The notes: generated from the sequence alone by a model not told the origin. DNA of 33,034 bases from Scatonaster sp045598705 (GCA_045598705.1 JAZLMM010000050.1:1-33034), one strand, 5' to 3'; positions 24,095-32,870 are shown, counted from the first letter of the stretch. A program made the numbers and translations.

Positions 24095-24135
24095 GGAAAC
24101 GCTCCCTCATTTGCCCCAAAGTGGCATTTTGTATC

Positions 24136-24165
24136 AGTATACAGAAGCGCGGTTTCGCACGTCAA
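24136..24165 (-). promoter_or_regulatory. Sigma-A promoter of the DNA alkylation repair gene
   Basis: On the minus strand TTGACG (24160-24165), 18 bases, TATACT (24136-24141), about 42 bases before the ATG. The -35 abuts the stop codon of the XRE gene upstream. Confidence 0.75.
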
Positions 24166-24166
24166 A

Positions 24167-24934
24167 TCATCTCTTCTTGTAGAGCACCAGTTCCGGATCC
24201 GCGCCTTCGCACCCATACGTGCAAATCAGGATAAAATCCATGTTGGCCAGCACGCCGAAACACCGTTCCCCACTGAACTCACTTTCCAACTGATTTCCGA
24301 GATATGTGGTCGCATCGTTGAGGAATTTGACTTTCTTCCCGTTCGGAAGCGGGTATTCCAAATTCACATAGGAACCTACCAACGCATTGAGTTTCGTAAG
24401 TTTCGGCATTCCTTCGATATGCAAATCATTGATTTCCTGAATCAACTTCTCTTTGAATGCTTCAAATTGACCGTCATCACTCAATTCTTCGTATCGTTTC
24501 CAATAGTCAAGTTTGGGAAGTTTCTCCTTCATGTACGCACGTGCTTGTTCTTCGGTAAAACCACTTTCCGCCATGTGCGGTATGCATACATCGATCAGGT
24601 CATCCATATTGCTATAGGTATAGGTACCATCTGCATAGCACCATTTGCAGTAGTCCTCATTCATTAAGCCGTCCGCTTCTCGGCTGATGATCTCATCATC
24701 TTCCAACGGCATCCCACAGCATTGGCAGGTCAGTTGTCTCGGAGACCCCAGAAGCGTGTTAATGGAGACGCCGAATTCACGGGATAGAAGTTTCAGTGTA
24801 TCTGTATTAGGTTGCGTCTCGCCGGTCTCCCATCTGCTGACCGCCTGTCTGGTGACCATGACCCGCTCTGCTAATTGATCTTGGGTCAGGCCTTTCTTCT
24901 CACGCAGTGACTTGATGACAACTTTTGTATCCAT
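24167..24934 (-). CDS. XRE-family regulator with zinc ribbon and C-terminal domain
   Basis: Residues 5-60 are a Cro/C1-type helix-turn-helix (KGLTQDQLAERVMVTRQAVS then RWETGETQPNTDTLKLLS). Residues about 68-105 form a zinc ribbon, CQCCGMPL then CKWCYADG, of the putative zinc-ribbon family often joined to XRE domains in clostridia. The remaining 150 residues have a helical domain with the pattern of DUF-type heme/flavin-free sensors and end in a strand-rich region (NLEYPLPNGKKVKFL, GERCFGVLANMDFILIC). It is a 255-residue soluble DNA-binding regulator whose ligand is unknown. A perfect inverted repeat just downstream of its -10 suggests that it represses its own gene. Confidence 0.88.
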   Translation of the reverse strand: MDTKVVIKSLREKKGLTQDQLAERVMVTRQAVSRWETGETQPNTDTLKLLSREFGVSINTLLGSPRQLTCQCCGMPLEDDEIISREADGLMNEDYCKWCYADGTYTYSNMDDLIDVCIPHMAESGFTEEQARAYMKEKLPKLDYWKRYEELSDDGQFEAFKEKLIQEINDLHIEGMPKLTKLNALVGSYVNLEYPLPNGKKVKFLNDATTYLGNQLESEFSGERCFGVLANMDFILICTYGCEGADPELVLYKKR

Positions 24935-24947
24935 ACGAGTTTCTCCT

Positions 24948-24998
24948 ATCGAAAAGTACTATATTTCGATTATATCTTTCCGTTTCGCTACTCGCCAA
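24948..24998 (-). promoter_or_regulatory. Promoter and inverted-repeat operator of the XRE regulator
   Basis: On the minus strand TTGGCG (24993-24998), 18 bases, TATAAT (24969-24974). Overlapping the -10 and the start site is a perfect inverted repeat ATCGAAA-N9-TTTCGAT (24948-24954 and 24964-24970), positioned to block transcription. A short hairpin formed by AGCAAC and GTTGCT near 25000-25017 may end the NUDIX transcript. Confidence 0.65.
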
Positions 24999-25022
24999 GC
25001 AACCCGTTGTTGCTTCCCGTCT

Positions 25023-25577
25023 CTATGATTGGAGAAGCCGTTGTTTCACGATCTCCAGCACGCGTTTCTCACGAGAAATCATGACTTCGTTGAAGAACAC
25101 TTCACTGCGATACACCGCATCGACAGCGATCGCGTGGTCGATATTCACATACTCCAGCACAAATTCCGCTTCCTTCTCGTAGTCATCCAGATTCTGCTTG
25201 GCGACTCGTGTTTCCACCTGACATGTATAGTAGAAGTTTTCCTGCTCGAAGATGGTGTCCGGATCCCGATCACTCTTCTGACGACGAAGTACAGAACCGA
25301 AAGGCTCGATCGATTCTGGAATCACAACCAGGCCCGTCTCTTCTTGTACTTCGCGGCACAATGCTACTTTCTGATTCTCGTCGTCGTGGATTCCGCCTCC
25401 CGGGAACTTGTAGTATTTCTCTTTCTTACTGTACACCAAGGCGATCTTATTACCAGACAAGATGATACCACGTGCAGATGGACGTCTAAACACTTTCGAT
25501 TCCGGGTCATAGTCATGAAGGTCTATCTCGAATAACCTCATCATCCCGCAGGACTTACACGTTATCGTTCTCGTCAT
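25023..25577 (-). CDS. NUDIX hydrolase
   Basis: A 184-residue protein; the start at 25577 is chosen because AAGGAGAAG lies just before that ATG and not before an ATG eleven codons upstream. The NUDIX box is intact: GGIHDDENQKVALCREVQEE followed by TGL, matching GX5EX7REUXEEXGU. The N-terminal CKSCGMMRLFEI gives one CxxC pair that might bind zinc with other residues. NUDIX enzymes hydrolyse nucleoside diphosphates linked to another group; this one resembles cytosolic ADP-ribose or NTP clean-up enzymes, but the substrate is not defined. A promoter TTGTAG-N17-TATACT lies about 70 bases upstream. Confidence 0.9.
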   Translation of the reverse strand: MTRTITCKSCGMMRLFEIDLHDYDPESKVFRRPSARGIILSGNKIALVYSKKEKYYKFPGGGIHDDENQKVALCREVQEETGLVVIPESIEPFGSVLRRQKSDRDPDTIFEQENFYYTCQVETRVAKQNLDDYEKEAEFVLEYVNIDHAIAVDAVYRSEVFFNEVMISREKRVLEIVKQRLLQS

Positions 25578-25644
25578 TTTCACTTCTCCTTCAGAGCTCA
25601 TCTGGTCCATCCACGCGAACTCACTTACATACGCGTGTGAAATG

Positions 25645-25673
25645 AGTATATCAGTTTCGGAAATATGCTACAA
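25645..25673 (-). promoter_or_regulatory. Sigma-A promoter of the NUDIX gene
   Basis: On the minus strand TTGTAG (25668-25673), 17 bases, TATACT (25645-25650). The plus-strand gene at 25724 starts divergently 50 bases away and probably shares this control region. Confidence 0.65.
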
Positions 25674-25723
25674 TTTCATTATAGGATATTTCACTTGAAA
25701 GAAGTGGCTACGGGAGTATATGT

Positions 25724-26614
25724 ATGTTAAAGAATCATTATCCAGAACACGATATCAACCAAGTTTTCGACTATATCGATCAGGTATTGGAAGGTGGCGA
25801 CGCCGCCAAGACGGCCGGAAGCGAACTCAAGCTTCTGAACAGTCTTTTCGCCGCGTTACCGGTCATGGGCGTGGAATACGGCATGCAGTTTCTCCACGGA
25901 AAGCGCGACCTTCCTTCGCAAGCAGAAGAACTGCTTCCGCTTTATATCCGTTTCGTCAATCTCGTTCAGTACTGTGAGATTATTGAGGCGCTCCGCATCG
26001 TGCCGAAGTCGCCGACGCATGATGAGATCATGGAACGTATGAAGATGAACTCGAAGTTAGACGAACTAGAACCCCCGTTCGCCCAGCCACTTCTTGGCTT
26101 CAGGCTCAACGAGGAGCAAGATGCTACGTCTGGGGAAGTTCCAGTCGACACATCTTCAGTAACGCCTGATACTAACAATTCGGATCGTGAGCCAAGCGAT
26201 GAAGAAGGAAACAACAACCTTCATCTCATGATCGCTGCGGCTAGTGTTTTTCCCTGTAAAGATCCCGTTCAGACTGCCCTGTTCTATGAGACCAAGTGTG
26301 GATTCACCGCCACGCACCTTCTCGATGAAGCCATGCCACAGATTCGACTGAAGCGCGATAACATTGAGATTGTACTGGTAGAAGCCGATGGGGATTCCTG
26401 TCTTCCGAACCGTGAGAAATATGGCATTCCCTACGATCTCATTATCTTCACCAATGAACCGAAGATGTTGGAAATTGAGTTGTCTGGACAGAACGTGAAG
26501 ATCGTGAAGCCTCTCCCCGATGCGGAAGAATTTCAGAACGTGAACCGTGAGTTCGTCTTCGAAGACAACGACGGTCGCCACATCTGCATCTCACAGATCG
26601 ATACCCCGGTTTGA
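25724..26614 (+). CDS. Two-part protein: helical N-terminal domain and glyoxalase/VOC-like C-terminal domain
   Basis: A 296-residue soluble protein. Residues 1-130 are helical with no family I recognise (INQVFDYIDQVLEGGDAAKT, ELLPLYIRFVNLVQYCEIIE). A flexible acidic Ser/Thr/Asn linker covers about 140-170. Residues about 175-296 look like a VOC domain (bleomycin-resistance/glyoxalase fold): ASVFPCKDPVQTALFYETKC then GFTATHL, IEIVLVE, and a last strand FEDNDGRHICISQ where metal-binding Glu/His would lie. Many such domains bind antibiotics or act as metal-dependent isomerases; which applies here is unknown. The GGGAG ribosome binding site is well placed. Confidence 0.75.
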   Translation: MLKNHYPEHDINQVFDYIDQVLEGGDAAKTAGSELKLLNSLFAALPVMGVEYGMQFLHGKRDLPSQAEELLPLYIRFVNLVQYCEIIEALRIVPKSPTHDEIMERMKMNSKLDELEPPFAQPLLGFRLNEEQDATSGEVPVDTSSVTPDTNNSDREPSDEEGNNNLHLMIAAASVFPCKDPVQTALFYETKCGFTATHLLDEAMPQIRLKRDNIEIVLVEADGDSCLPNREKYGIPYDLIIFTNEPKMLEIELSGQNVKIVKPLPDAEEFQNVNREFVFEDNDGRHICISQIDTPV

Positions 26615-26650
26615 TTCAATAGGGACGACTATCGCTGATATTCGGTAAAA

Positions 26651-27562
26651 TCACTCGCCTTCTACTACAGCCAGCATGACGATGCCGACAATGACAAGGA
26701 AGATAAAGAGATACTGTAGTTTCGAGAGCTTCTCCTTCAGGAAAATGCGTGAGAGCAGTAGTGACACGATGCATACGGACGAGATGATTGGTGCGGCAAT
26801 TGCGCCGTTTCCACTCATTGCATATACATAGGTGAACTGACCACCGGTCTCGCAAATGGCCGCGAAGATCTTGTCTCGCTGCGTCGGCAGTTCGAACCGA
26901 ACTCCCTTTGCCTTAATAAAGATCAGCAGTACGATGGCAATCAGGAAGAAAGTCAGCTCGTAGCTGATGTTGGCCATGTCTTCAATGTTCTCTTCCGTCA
27001 CGTGAACCAGACGTGTAGTGTCCATCTCCAGGTACGTGATATCGAGGAAACTTCCGAGTGCATCAAGAATTGCGTAGCAGAACGGCATGGCAAAAGCAAC
27101 CGCCGCCATTCGTTTGCCGAGTTTCTTCCTTCGGTCGGTCTCCCCATTTCTTTCGAGGAAGCCAACACCCAAGATACCTACCAAGATGACCATGATTGCG
27201 ATTGCAGAGACACGGTCGACACTCTCTTTCAGAATCAGCGCACATAGGAGTGCGCAGATAGCACCAGACGTATTCTCGATTGGGTCAGAGATTGACTCTT
27301 CTACGAATCTCATGCCGAAGTACGAGAGTGCCATGGAGAGGATGTAACATGCAGATACCGGAAGGTAGTGGTACAAGTTCGAGAAATCGAAGTCTAACCC
27401 TTGAATAAGGATCGTCAGAATGGCATGTGCGCCCATCACAAAACCGACACACACCGTAATCTTTAGGTGCGCATACTTCTCATCCGGACGCGCCCCTTTC
27501 TTATAGAAGAGCTCCGCCAGTCCCCAGATTAGCGTTGTTGCGATCGTAAATACTATCCACAT
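26651..27562 (-). CDS. EamA/DMT superfamily transporter
   Basis: A 303-residue protein with two EamA halves of five helices each. It begins WIVFTIATTLIWGLAELFYK and ends in ALIxxPIISSxxIVSLLLSR-like helices with LFIFLVIVGIVMLAVVEGE. The central cytoplasmic loop (about 125-145) is charged. Members export metabolites or amino acids; the substrate cannot be read here. It converges with the VOC-like gene, about 36 bases away, and no neighbouring enzyme points to a substrate. The 220 bases upstream are AT-rich; a hairpin ACGCG/CGCGT there may end the frameshifted gene. I see no riboswitch. Confidence 0.9.
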   Translation of the reverse strand: MWIVFTIATTLIWGLAELFYKKGARPDEKYAHLKITVCVGFVMGAHAILTILIQGLDFDFSNLYHYLPVSACYILSMALSYFGMRFVEESISDPIENTSGAICALLCALILKESVDRVSAIAIMVILVGILGVGFLERNGETDRRKKLGKRMAAVAFAMPFCYAILDALGSFLDITYLEMDTTRLVHVTEENIEDMANISYELTFFLIAIVLLIFIKAKGVRFELPTQRDKIFAAICETGGQFTYVYAMSGNGAIAAPIISSVCIVSLLLSRIFLKEKLSKLQYLFIFLVIVGIVMLAVVEGE

Positions 27563-27782
27563 AATGTATTCTCCCGTTCCTGTAAAAATCTGACTTTGTC
27601 TGCGATACGAACAGGATTACCTGCACCTCTTCCGCAACCAAAACGTTAATAGGATATCATATTTACAAGATTTTTCATATCTGTTTTTGACAAAGAAAAT
27701 AGTTGAAACCACGCGTGATACCTCTTCGCGTTTATTTCATTTGTTATCCTATCGCATCAATAAATTGATATTTTTGCACGCA

Positions 27783-28816
27783 TCATTCAACCAACGTAAA
27801 GTCGTCATCTTCCATATCGGCCATCATCTTCTGGACTGACTCATATCCATCTACGGTCATGGTGTAGGAGTCCGTAAAACCAAAATCATGCATCCACATA
27901 TATCCCCTCACCACAGCTGAATCATACGCAGCTTTGAACTTACCATCCGAAGTATAGCGAGGTTGCGGAATCCGTACATAGGTATATGCGTACCCGCCTT
28001 GCCGTCGATGATGAAGTCCACCTGATACGTAGACAGCACATTATTTCTACCACTGAAATACGATTTCTCTTTTCTGACATTGACAAAGAGTTTGTATGGC
28101 GAAACCGTAATTTGGTAGTCATCGGTACAGTTGCCAATATCACTGCTCCAAGAACGGGTAATCTCGTCGATGCAGAACTCATGAATCGCCTTGACATCCG
28201 CTTCTTCAATCTCAGAAGGAGCCAAGACCAGCGTATCCAAGCCCGAAACTGTGTAAGTGTAGGAATCAGACGTCCACGCATACCCGTATTTCTCGTCCAC
28301 TTTAATCGTAATCTCGTCGCCGTTCGATAGATTCTCCGCTTTGTCTGCACGGTAGTCGATCCACCTGTCTGTTGTATTACGGATCTCTGAGATGGAAGCA
28401 TATGGTGCTTCACCTTCTAGTTCCACTTGCATATCCTCGAAAGGATCCATCTCTGTCACAGCCGGAGTATGACGATTGATGTCTTTTCTCGTATTGGTGA
28501 ATCCCATAATGATTGAAGTCGCGACACAACCAACCACCAAAAAGATGATGACCACGTACACGATTAGCACAGTCTTCCTGATTGTCCGCATACTACGATT
28601 GATCTGAGATTGCCTCTCTTGGACTTGCGAAGCCATGTCCGAATATGGGTTGGAAGGAATCTCACCTTGTTGGTTGACGTTCTGTTCTTCTGCAAAATAC
28701 AGTTTCTTCCCGCAGAATTGGCATACTACTGCCTTCTCATTCGGTACAACTTCCATGTCCGCGCCACAATTGGGACACGTATAAGAATAGAATCGATTTC
28801 CTTGGTTCTCGCTCAT
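27783..28816 (-). pseudogene. Zinc-ribbon membrane protein with a frameshift near its C-terminus
   Basis: The intact part (302 residues to a stop at 27908) has an N-terminal zinc ribbon CPNCGADMEVVPNEKAVVCQ then FCGKKL, a linker, one membrane helix (about 84-108) and an outside domain. At about 27976-27985 the reading frame fails: in another frame the sequence continues as RIPQPRYTSDGKFKAAYDSA and on through WMHDFGFTDSYTMTVDGYES to a natural stop at 27783, giving one smooth protein if a single base is restored. The total 1034 bases is one short of 345 codons. The tail has normal codon use and composition, so this is either a recent mutation or a sequencing or assembly error. Function unknown; similar zinc-ribbon/TM proteins are common in this window. 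Confidence 0.82.
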
Positions 28817-28847
28817 TGTCTATACTTCGTCATGTTTGGCTCGTAGA

Positions 28848-29477
28848 TTACTCGACCCACTCCACTTCGGAGAACTTCACCTTCGTGCCGAAAGCCTTCT
28901 CTATTAATTTATCAATACCATTCGGCGCAATAATGTAGCAGATGGATGCAATAATCGCCTCATCACCGGAAGATACAAAACTTATACCAAAGAAGACATC
29001 ATCACGGGTCGTAGGTATCAGCCATACCTGATTATCGATCTCATGATCCGGCACATAAGTTCTGGTGTACTGGACCATTGAAGAAGCGGACAACACATCA
29101 GCACCATTGGCAGCATTTAAGAGACTCATCGCGTTAGAACAGAATCTGGCCGAAATGTAATCCCGATATGACTCGTCGAAATCCTCCAGATCCGCCCCCA
29201 TAGAGTACTGTACGATCATATCCAGCTGATCATCAACGAGAACGATGATTTCTTCATTCTTATCAATATTTGCTCGAGACCAGTCATCGCAATAGGCGTT
29301 CAGTTTCTCATCTCCCATTGCACGGATAAATCTCTCATCCGAAGACATTTCCGTCAGAAAAGTAACCATTTCCTCCGCCTTCGGTTGAAGATATTTCTTC
29401 TGTGAGAATTTCTTCTTACATCCGCACATACCGAGCATCAAGGCAGAAGCCATTACGATTGCCAATACTTTCTTCAT
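28848..29477 (-). CDS. Lipoprotein of unknown function
   Basis: A 209-residue protein with a signal peptide (MKKVLAIVMASALMLGMCGC) containing a lipobox at LGMC or MCGC, followed by a Lys-rich start of the mature protein. The rest is a mixed alpha/beta domain with no motif I recognise; it ends EVEWVE. GGAGG precedes the ATG. The 5' leader has two small hairpins built on CCGT/ACGG. A sigma-A promoter is visible. It lies directly upstream of the frameshifted zinc-ribbon gene, 31 bases apart, and the two could be one transcription unit. Confidence 0.82.
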   Translation of the reverse strand: MKKVLAIVMASALMLGMCGCKKKFSQKKYLQPKAEEMVTFLTEMSSDERFIRAMGDEKLNAYCDDWSRANIDKNEEIIVLVDDQLDMIVQYSMGADLEDFDESYRDYISARFCSNAMSLLNAANGADVLSASSMVQYTRTYVPDHEIDNQVWLIPTTRDDVFFGISFVSSGDEAIIASICYIIAPNGIDKLIEKAFGTKVKFSEVEWVE

Positions 29478-29564
29478 ATTTCATTCCTCCAGCCGTCACG
29501 TTCAGGACGGTACTTCTTCTACTCTTTCCGTACAAGACGGTATTTCTTTTTCTTTCCACCAATT

Positions 29565-29592
29565 ATTATACTCTATCTTCACTAATTCACAA
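29565..29592 (-). promoter_or_regulatory. Sigma-A promoter of the 209-aa lipoprotein
   Basis: On the minus strand TTGTGA (29587-29592), 16 bases, TATAAT (29565-29570). The leader to the ATG at 29477 is about 80 bases and contains a 15-base direct repeat (starting 29504 and 29534, differing in three positions) that forms the two CCGT hairpins. Confidence 0.7.
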
Positions 29593-29697
29593 ATAGTACT
29601 GATACACTCTCACTTATCATTCTAGAGGCCATGTGTTTTTGCCTAGAATCAGGTATAATGGACATGTGAGAAACTGAATCAGGGGGACTAAAGTGAA

Positions 29698-30255
29698 ATG
29701 TGTAAATCATCAGAGAACAACCCATTAACGACTACATCCATAGACACCATGTCTTCAGTTAATGCGAACGCCCTTCCCCGGGTCACTTATGCCGCCGCAA
29801 ATCCGCTGATGCAGATTGCCATCAACGAAGCACGTATCGGTATCCATCACAACCACGGTGGACCTTTCGGTTCCGTCATCACAAAGAATGGTAAGATCGT
29901 CGGTCAAGGCCATAACATGGTAGTCAAGAACAACGATTCCACCTGTCACGGAGAAGTCTCCGCCATCCGTAATGCAGAACAGAACCTCTCGACCTTCGAC
30001 CTCTCGGGATGTGAACTTTACACCACCGGAGAACCCTGTCCTATGTGTCTGGCCGCATGCAAATGGGCCAACATTGAGAAGGTCTACTATGGCTGCACCA
30101 TTGAGGATAATTCCATCATCGGCTTCCGCGACAAGCCACTCGATGACATGTTTGGTGGACGAAGTGCTTTTGCCGATTACTTAGTTGAGATGGACCGTGA
30201 CGCCTGTCTCCAACTGTTCGATGAATACAATCATCTCAACGGCACCAAGTACTAA
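29698..30255 (+). CDS. Nucleoside/guanine deaminase-type cytidine deaminase-fold enzyme
   Basis: A 185-residue zinc deaminase. The catalytic CHGEVSAI (His and Glu) is near residue 83 and the zinc Cys pair is in EPCPMCLAAC near 112. The segment YGCTIEDNSIIGFRDKPLDD matches the bacterial guanine deaminase (GuaD) type rather than TadA. GuaD converts guanine to xanthine in purine salvage; the substrate is not proven by sequence. About 35 residues precede the usual start (MQIAINEARIG), and there is no other clear start with a ribosome binding site; GGGGG lies a little far from the ATG. A TATAAT at 29654-29659 probably drives it. It converges with the HAD gene, 17 bases away. Confidence 0.88.
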   Translation: MCKSSENNPLTTTSIDTMSSVNANALPRVTYAAANPLMQIAINEARIGIHHNHGGPFGSVITKNGKIVGQGHNMVVKNNDSTCHGEVSAIRNAEQNLSTFDLSGCELYTTGEPCPMCLAACKWANIEKVYYGCTIEDNSIIGFRDKPLDDMFGGRSAFADYLVEMDRDACLQLFDEYNHLNGTKY

Positions 30256-30272
30256 GTTCGACGGTTCGTCCT

Positions 30273-30923
30273 CTATAGATATGTGAGAATCTCTTCGACC
30301 GTTTCCGCGATGTGCGTCGCGCCCGCGTTCTCCAGTTCTTCGCGGGTTCCAAATCCATATAGCACGCCAATGGAATCGATGCCAATTTTTGCTGCGCCTT
30401 CCGCGTCAAAATGGGTATCACCGACCAATACAACATCCTTCTTGTCTGGATTACCCAACTGTCCGAGGCAGTAAGCCACAACTTCGTCTTTCGTGCAGCG
30501 CTTCTCATCCATGGTCGCACCAGCAACAAAATCGAAATACGTCAAGAAACCGAAATGTTCCAGAATCTGCATCGTGAATTTGTCCGGCTTGGATGTAGTC
30601 ACCGCGATCTTTCTGCCTGATTCCTTGATGCGTGAAAGAAGTTCTGACATACCCGGATAAGGCGTATTCTCGAAGAGTCCTCGAACCGAATAGTATGCGC
30701 GATATCTTCGGATAGCTTCCGCACACTGCTCTTCATTGAACCCGAAGAACTTTGAATATGAGTATGCCAGCGGTGGGCCGATGAATTTCCGAAGTTCTCC
30801 TCGATCCGCAACCTCGATCCCCATCTCTGAAAGAGACTTCTGGACCGCCTTCGTAATGCCCTCACTGGAATCCGAGATGGTTCCGTCTAGGTCAAATAAC
30901 ACACACTTATACATTGACTTCAT
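30273..30923 (-). CDS. HAD hydrolase, phosphoglycolate phosphatase-like
   Basis: A 216-residue HAD-IA enzyme. Motif I is FDLDGTISDSSEGI near residue 9, motif II AVTTSKPDKF, motif III the Lys of MDEKRCTKDEV, and motif IV VVLVGDTHFDAEGA. It matches the PGP/GPH group, which removes phosphate from 2-phosphoglycolate or related small phosphates in the cytoplasm. The ribosome binding site GGAAGG fits either of two ATGs three codons apart; the first is used here. No operon partner is obvious. Confidence 0.9.
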   Translation of the reverse strand: MKSMYKCVLFDLDGTISDSSEGITKAVQKSLSEMGIEVADRGELRKFIGPPLAYSYSKFFGFNEEQCAEAIRRYRAYYSVRGLFENTPYPGMSELLSRIKESGRKIAVTTSKPDKFTMQILEHFGFLTYFDFVAGATMDEKRCTKDEVVAYCLGQLGNPDKKDVVLVGDTHFDAEGAAKIGIDSIGVLYGFGTREELENAGATHIAETVEEILTYL

Positions 30924-30951
30924 CTACCTTCCGTATCGCCGAGAAATCCAC

Positions 30952-31569
30952 TTAGCGGATGAAATTCGTCCATGCATGCGGCTCAACTTCTGGAAGTCCG
31001 TACTTCTCTTTACCCAGCGCAACACTCTTCATGAGGAAAGACATGTTCCGTGCAATTACTCGCATATTCTGAAGGCCTTCTTCGTCTTGAGATGCTTCAC
31101 CCGGTGCACCACCATGCACACTGTTCCAGTATTGACCGGAAGCTATCGGCATGCCGCTGAGGGTAAAATACTTATTAATCACATCAAAGGTTGCTGTTGT
31201 ACCCCCTCTTCTTGCCGAGCATACACAGGCACCCACCTTCATTCGCTTATCGAAATGTGTCGAATAGAAGATGCGATCTAAGAAAGCAATCAGCGTAGCA
31301 TTCGGAGAAGCGTAGTATACTGGGCTTCCAAATACAATGCCATCACAAGCCTCAAACTTGGGTGCGACTTCATTCACCATATCATCGAAGACGCATTTAC
31401 CGGCCTGTCTGCATTTCCCACATGCAATACAACCACGAATATCTTTGTTCCCAATGTGAATCAACTCGGTCTCAATTCCTTCTTCGCGGAAGATCTTCTC
31501 CATCTCCTGAAGCGCAACATTCGTATTTCCATTCCCTCTCGGGCTACTATTGATCAATAACACCTTCAT
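30952..31569 (-). CDS. Iron-sulfur flavoprotein / NADPH-dependent FMN reductase family
   Basis: A 205-residue protein; the start at 31569 follows GAGGTGA by five bases. The FMN loop is NSSPRGNGNTNVALQ, followed by a compact Cys cluster (RGCIACGKCRQAGKC) that can bind a 4Fe-4S cluster, and GSPVYYASPNATLIAFLDR. This is the archaeal/clostridial iron-sulfur flavoprotein type used for electron transfer or reduction of small molecules under anaerobic conditions. It is 28 bases upstream of the PGP-like gene and may be transcribed with it. Confidence 0.9.
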   Translation of the reverse strand: MKVLLINSSPRGNGNTNVALQEMEKIFREEGIETELIHIGNKDIRGCIACGKCRQAGKCVFDDMVNEVAPKFEACDGIVFGSPVYYASPNATLIAFLDRIFYSTHFDKRMKVGACVCSARRGGTTATFDVINKYFTLSGMPIASGQYWNSVHGGAPGEASQDEEGLQNMRVIARNMSFLMKSVALGKEKYGLPEVEPHAWTNFIR

Positions 31570-31758
31570 GGTCGTCACCTCGAATAATCAAGCTTGCAAT
31601 CATTATACCATTTTTCTTGTTTTCGCATCATCTTCCCTTCTTTTATTTCCTACCAGAATTGATATTCTCTTCAGAACAAACTACAATACTCACTAAGTCA
31701 TGGTGATTCAGCGTAGCTGGCTTATCCATGGTTGAAAAGAAGGAGTTTGGAAGCAAAG

Positions 31759-32370
31759 ATGACCGATCGATTCAAAGACTACAAAGCTTGTACCATCAGA
31801 GACCTTGGTTTCCACGCACCAACTGCAGAAGATGAAAACCTCATCGCCGACTACAGCAAGCTTCGCAAATCCGAAATCATCGGGCTTGCCGTCTGTGGTT
31901 GTATCGTACTCTTCACGCTTATCTCTTCTATCACACAAATCGGTCAAAGTATCACCGGATTCGTCATCACCCTCTTCATCGCCCTATCGATTGGCGCTTT
32001 GTCATGGCTGCTATTCGGCTACAAGAAGATTCACGCCGTCGGTGTCATTCACGGCCGCATCGATGCACCGCATCAGAACCCCAGTGATCGACACGGTCGT
32101 CCCTTCGAAGATGGCGAATACACACTATGCGTATTCGATGAGACTAAGCAGAAAGTCGAGGATACGGTACTTCCCTTGATTCTCCTTCCCAAGAATAAAG
32201 ATGTCCGCATCTCTCGCACCATCCGCCCCGAACCCGGCACTGACATCATGGTCGTCAAAATTCGAATTAACTGCTACCTCATCCTCTACCCCGAGTACTA
32301 CCATGAACAACAGCGCACCAAGACCAATGGACTCGTCACCAACAACCACGAGACTGACTACAGCAACTAG
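31759..32370 (+). CDS. Two-helix membrane protein of unknown function
   Basis: A 203-residue protein starting at the ATG at 31759; an in-frame TTG nine codons upstream overlaps the AAGGAG ribosome binding site region and was not chosen. Two membrane helices lie at about 40-60 and 65-85 (IIGLAVCGCIVLFTLISS, GFVITLFIALSIGALSWLL), followed by a soluble C-terminal domain of about 115 residues rich in strands (HAVGVIHGRIDAPHQ, EYTLCVFDET). It resembles no family I can name. It is convergent with the acidic protein gene, about 36 bases away. Confidence 0.75.
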   Translation: MTDRFKDYKACTIRDLGFHAPTAEDENLIADYSKLRKSEIIGLAVCGCIVLFTLISSITQIGQSITGFVITLFIALSIGALSWLLFGYKKIHAVGVIHGRIDAPHQNPSDRHGRPFEDGEYTLCVFDETKQKVEDTVLPLILLPKNKDVRISRTIRPEPGTDIMVVKIRINCYLILYPEYYHEQQRTKTNGLVTNNHETDYSN

Positions 32371-32406
32371 TACCACTCACGCAACGCGTTCTGATATGAG
32401 TCGGAT

Positions 32407-32760
32407 TCAGAAGTCGTATCTGTCATCCGTTCCTTCATCCTCGTCATCTACAATAATAACTTCTTCATCGTTGAAATTGTCGCCCATACCAAAGGAATAA
32501 AATTCGTCATCAGCCTCATCGTCTTCATCGTCATCGCCCCATCCCGCGAACTCGACATGAAGAGCATCCTCATCTTCACCGAATAAGAGGCCCTCGATTT
32601 TCGTCGTTACCTGCACAAGGAAATACATCAGAGAGGTTGCTTGCGCGCACTCAGCAGGTGTTCTCGACTTCTCCTCAAGCATCGCAGCCATCTCATCCAA
32701 GGCGCGCTCCTCAGCGTTCTGAAACTGTTCATGTGTGACTTTAAGATTTACATTCTTCAT
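32407..32760 (-). CDS. Small acidic protein with Asp/Glu-rich tail
   Basis: A 117-residue protein started at the ATG at 32760, because GGAGG lies nine bases upstream and an earlier in-frame ATG has none. Residues 1-60 are helical (MKNVNLKVTHEQFQNAEERA). From about residue 70 the chain becomes strongly acidic (DDDEDDEADDEF, VIIVDDEDEGTDD), resembling intrinsically disordered acidic tails that bind cations or nucleic-acid-binding proteins. No family is recognised. Confidence 0.75.
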   Translation of the reverse strand: MKNVNLKVTHEQFQNAEERALDEMAAMLEEKSRTPAECAQATSLMYFLVQVTTKIEGLLFGEDEDALHVEFAGWGDDDEDDEADDEFYSFGMGDNFNDEEVIIVDDEDEGTDDRYDF

Positions 32761-32840
32761 CTGTAATTCCTCCAAATAGTAAGTTAAATCATTTGTTTTC
32801 CAGAAGGCCCCACGCCTATGTTCCAAGTACTCTCGTGCTC

Positions 32841-32870
32841 TTCACATCACTTCATTGTCTAGAGTATAAT
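32841..32870 (+). promoter_or_regulatory. Promoter-like pair for a gene beyond the right edge
   Basis: TTCACA (32841-32846), 18 bases, TATAAT (32865-32870) on the plus strand. A leader of about 160 bases would follow. The -35 is not strong. Confidence 0.4.

Noticed and set aside
27940..28413. 157-codon alternative frame in the zinc-ribbon gene
   Set aside because: Basic, low-complexity composition; it is neither the upstream coding frame nor the restored tail frame.
32125..32376. Minus-strand frame starting MVLVAVVSLVVVGD
   Set aside because: Antisense of the membrane-protein gene; no ribosome binding site.
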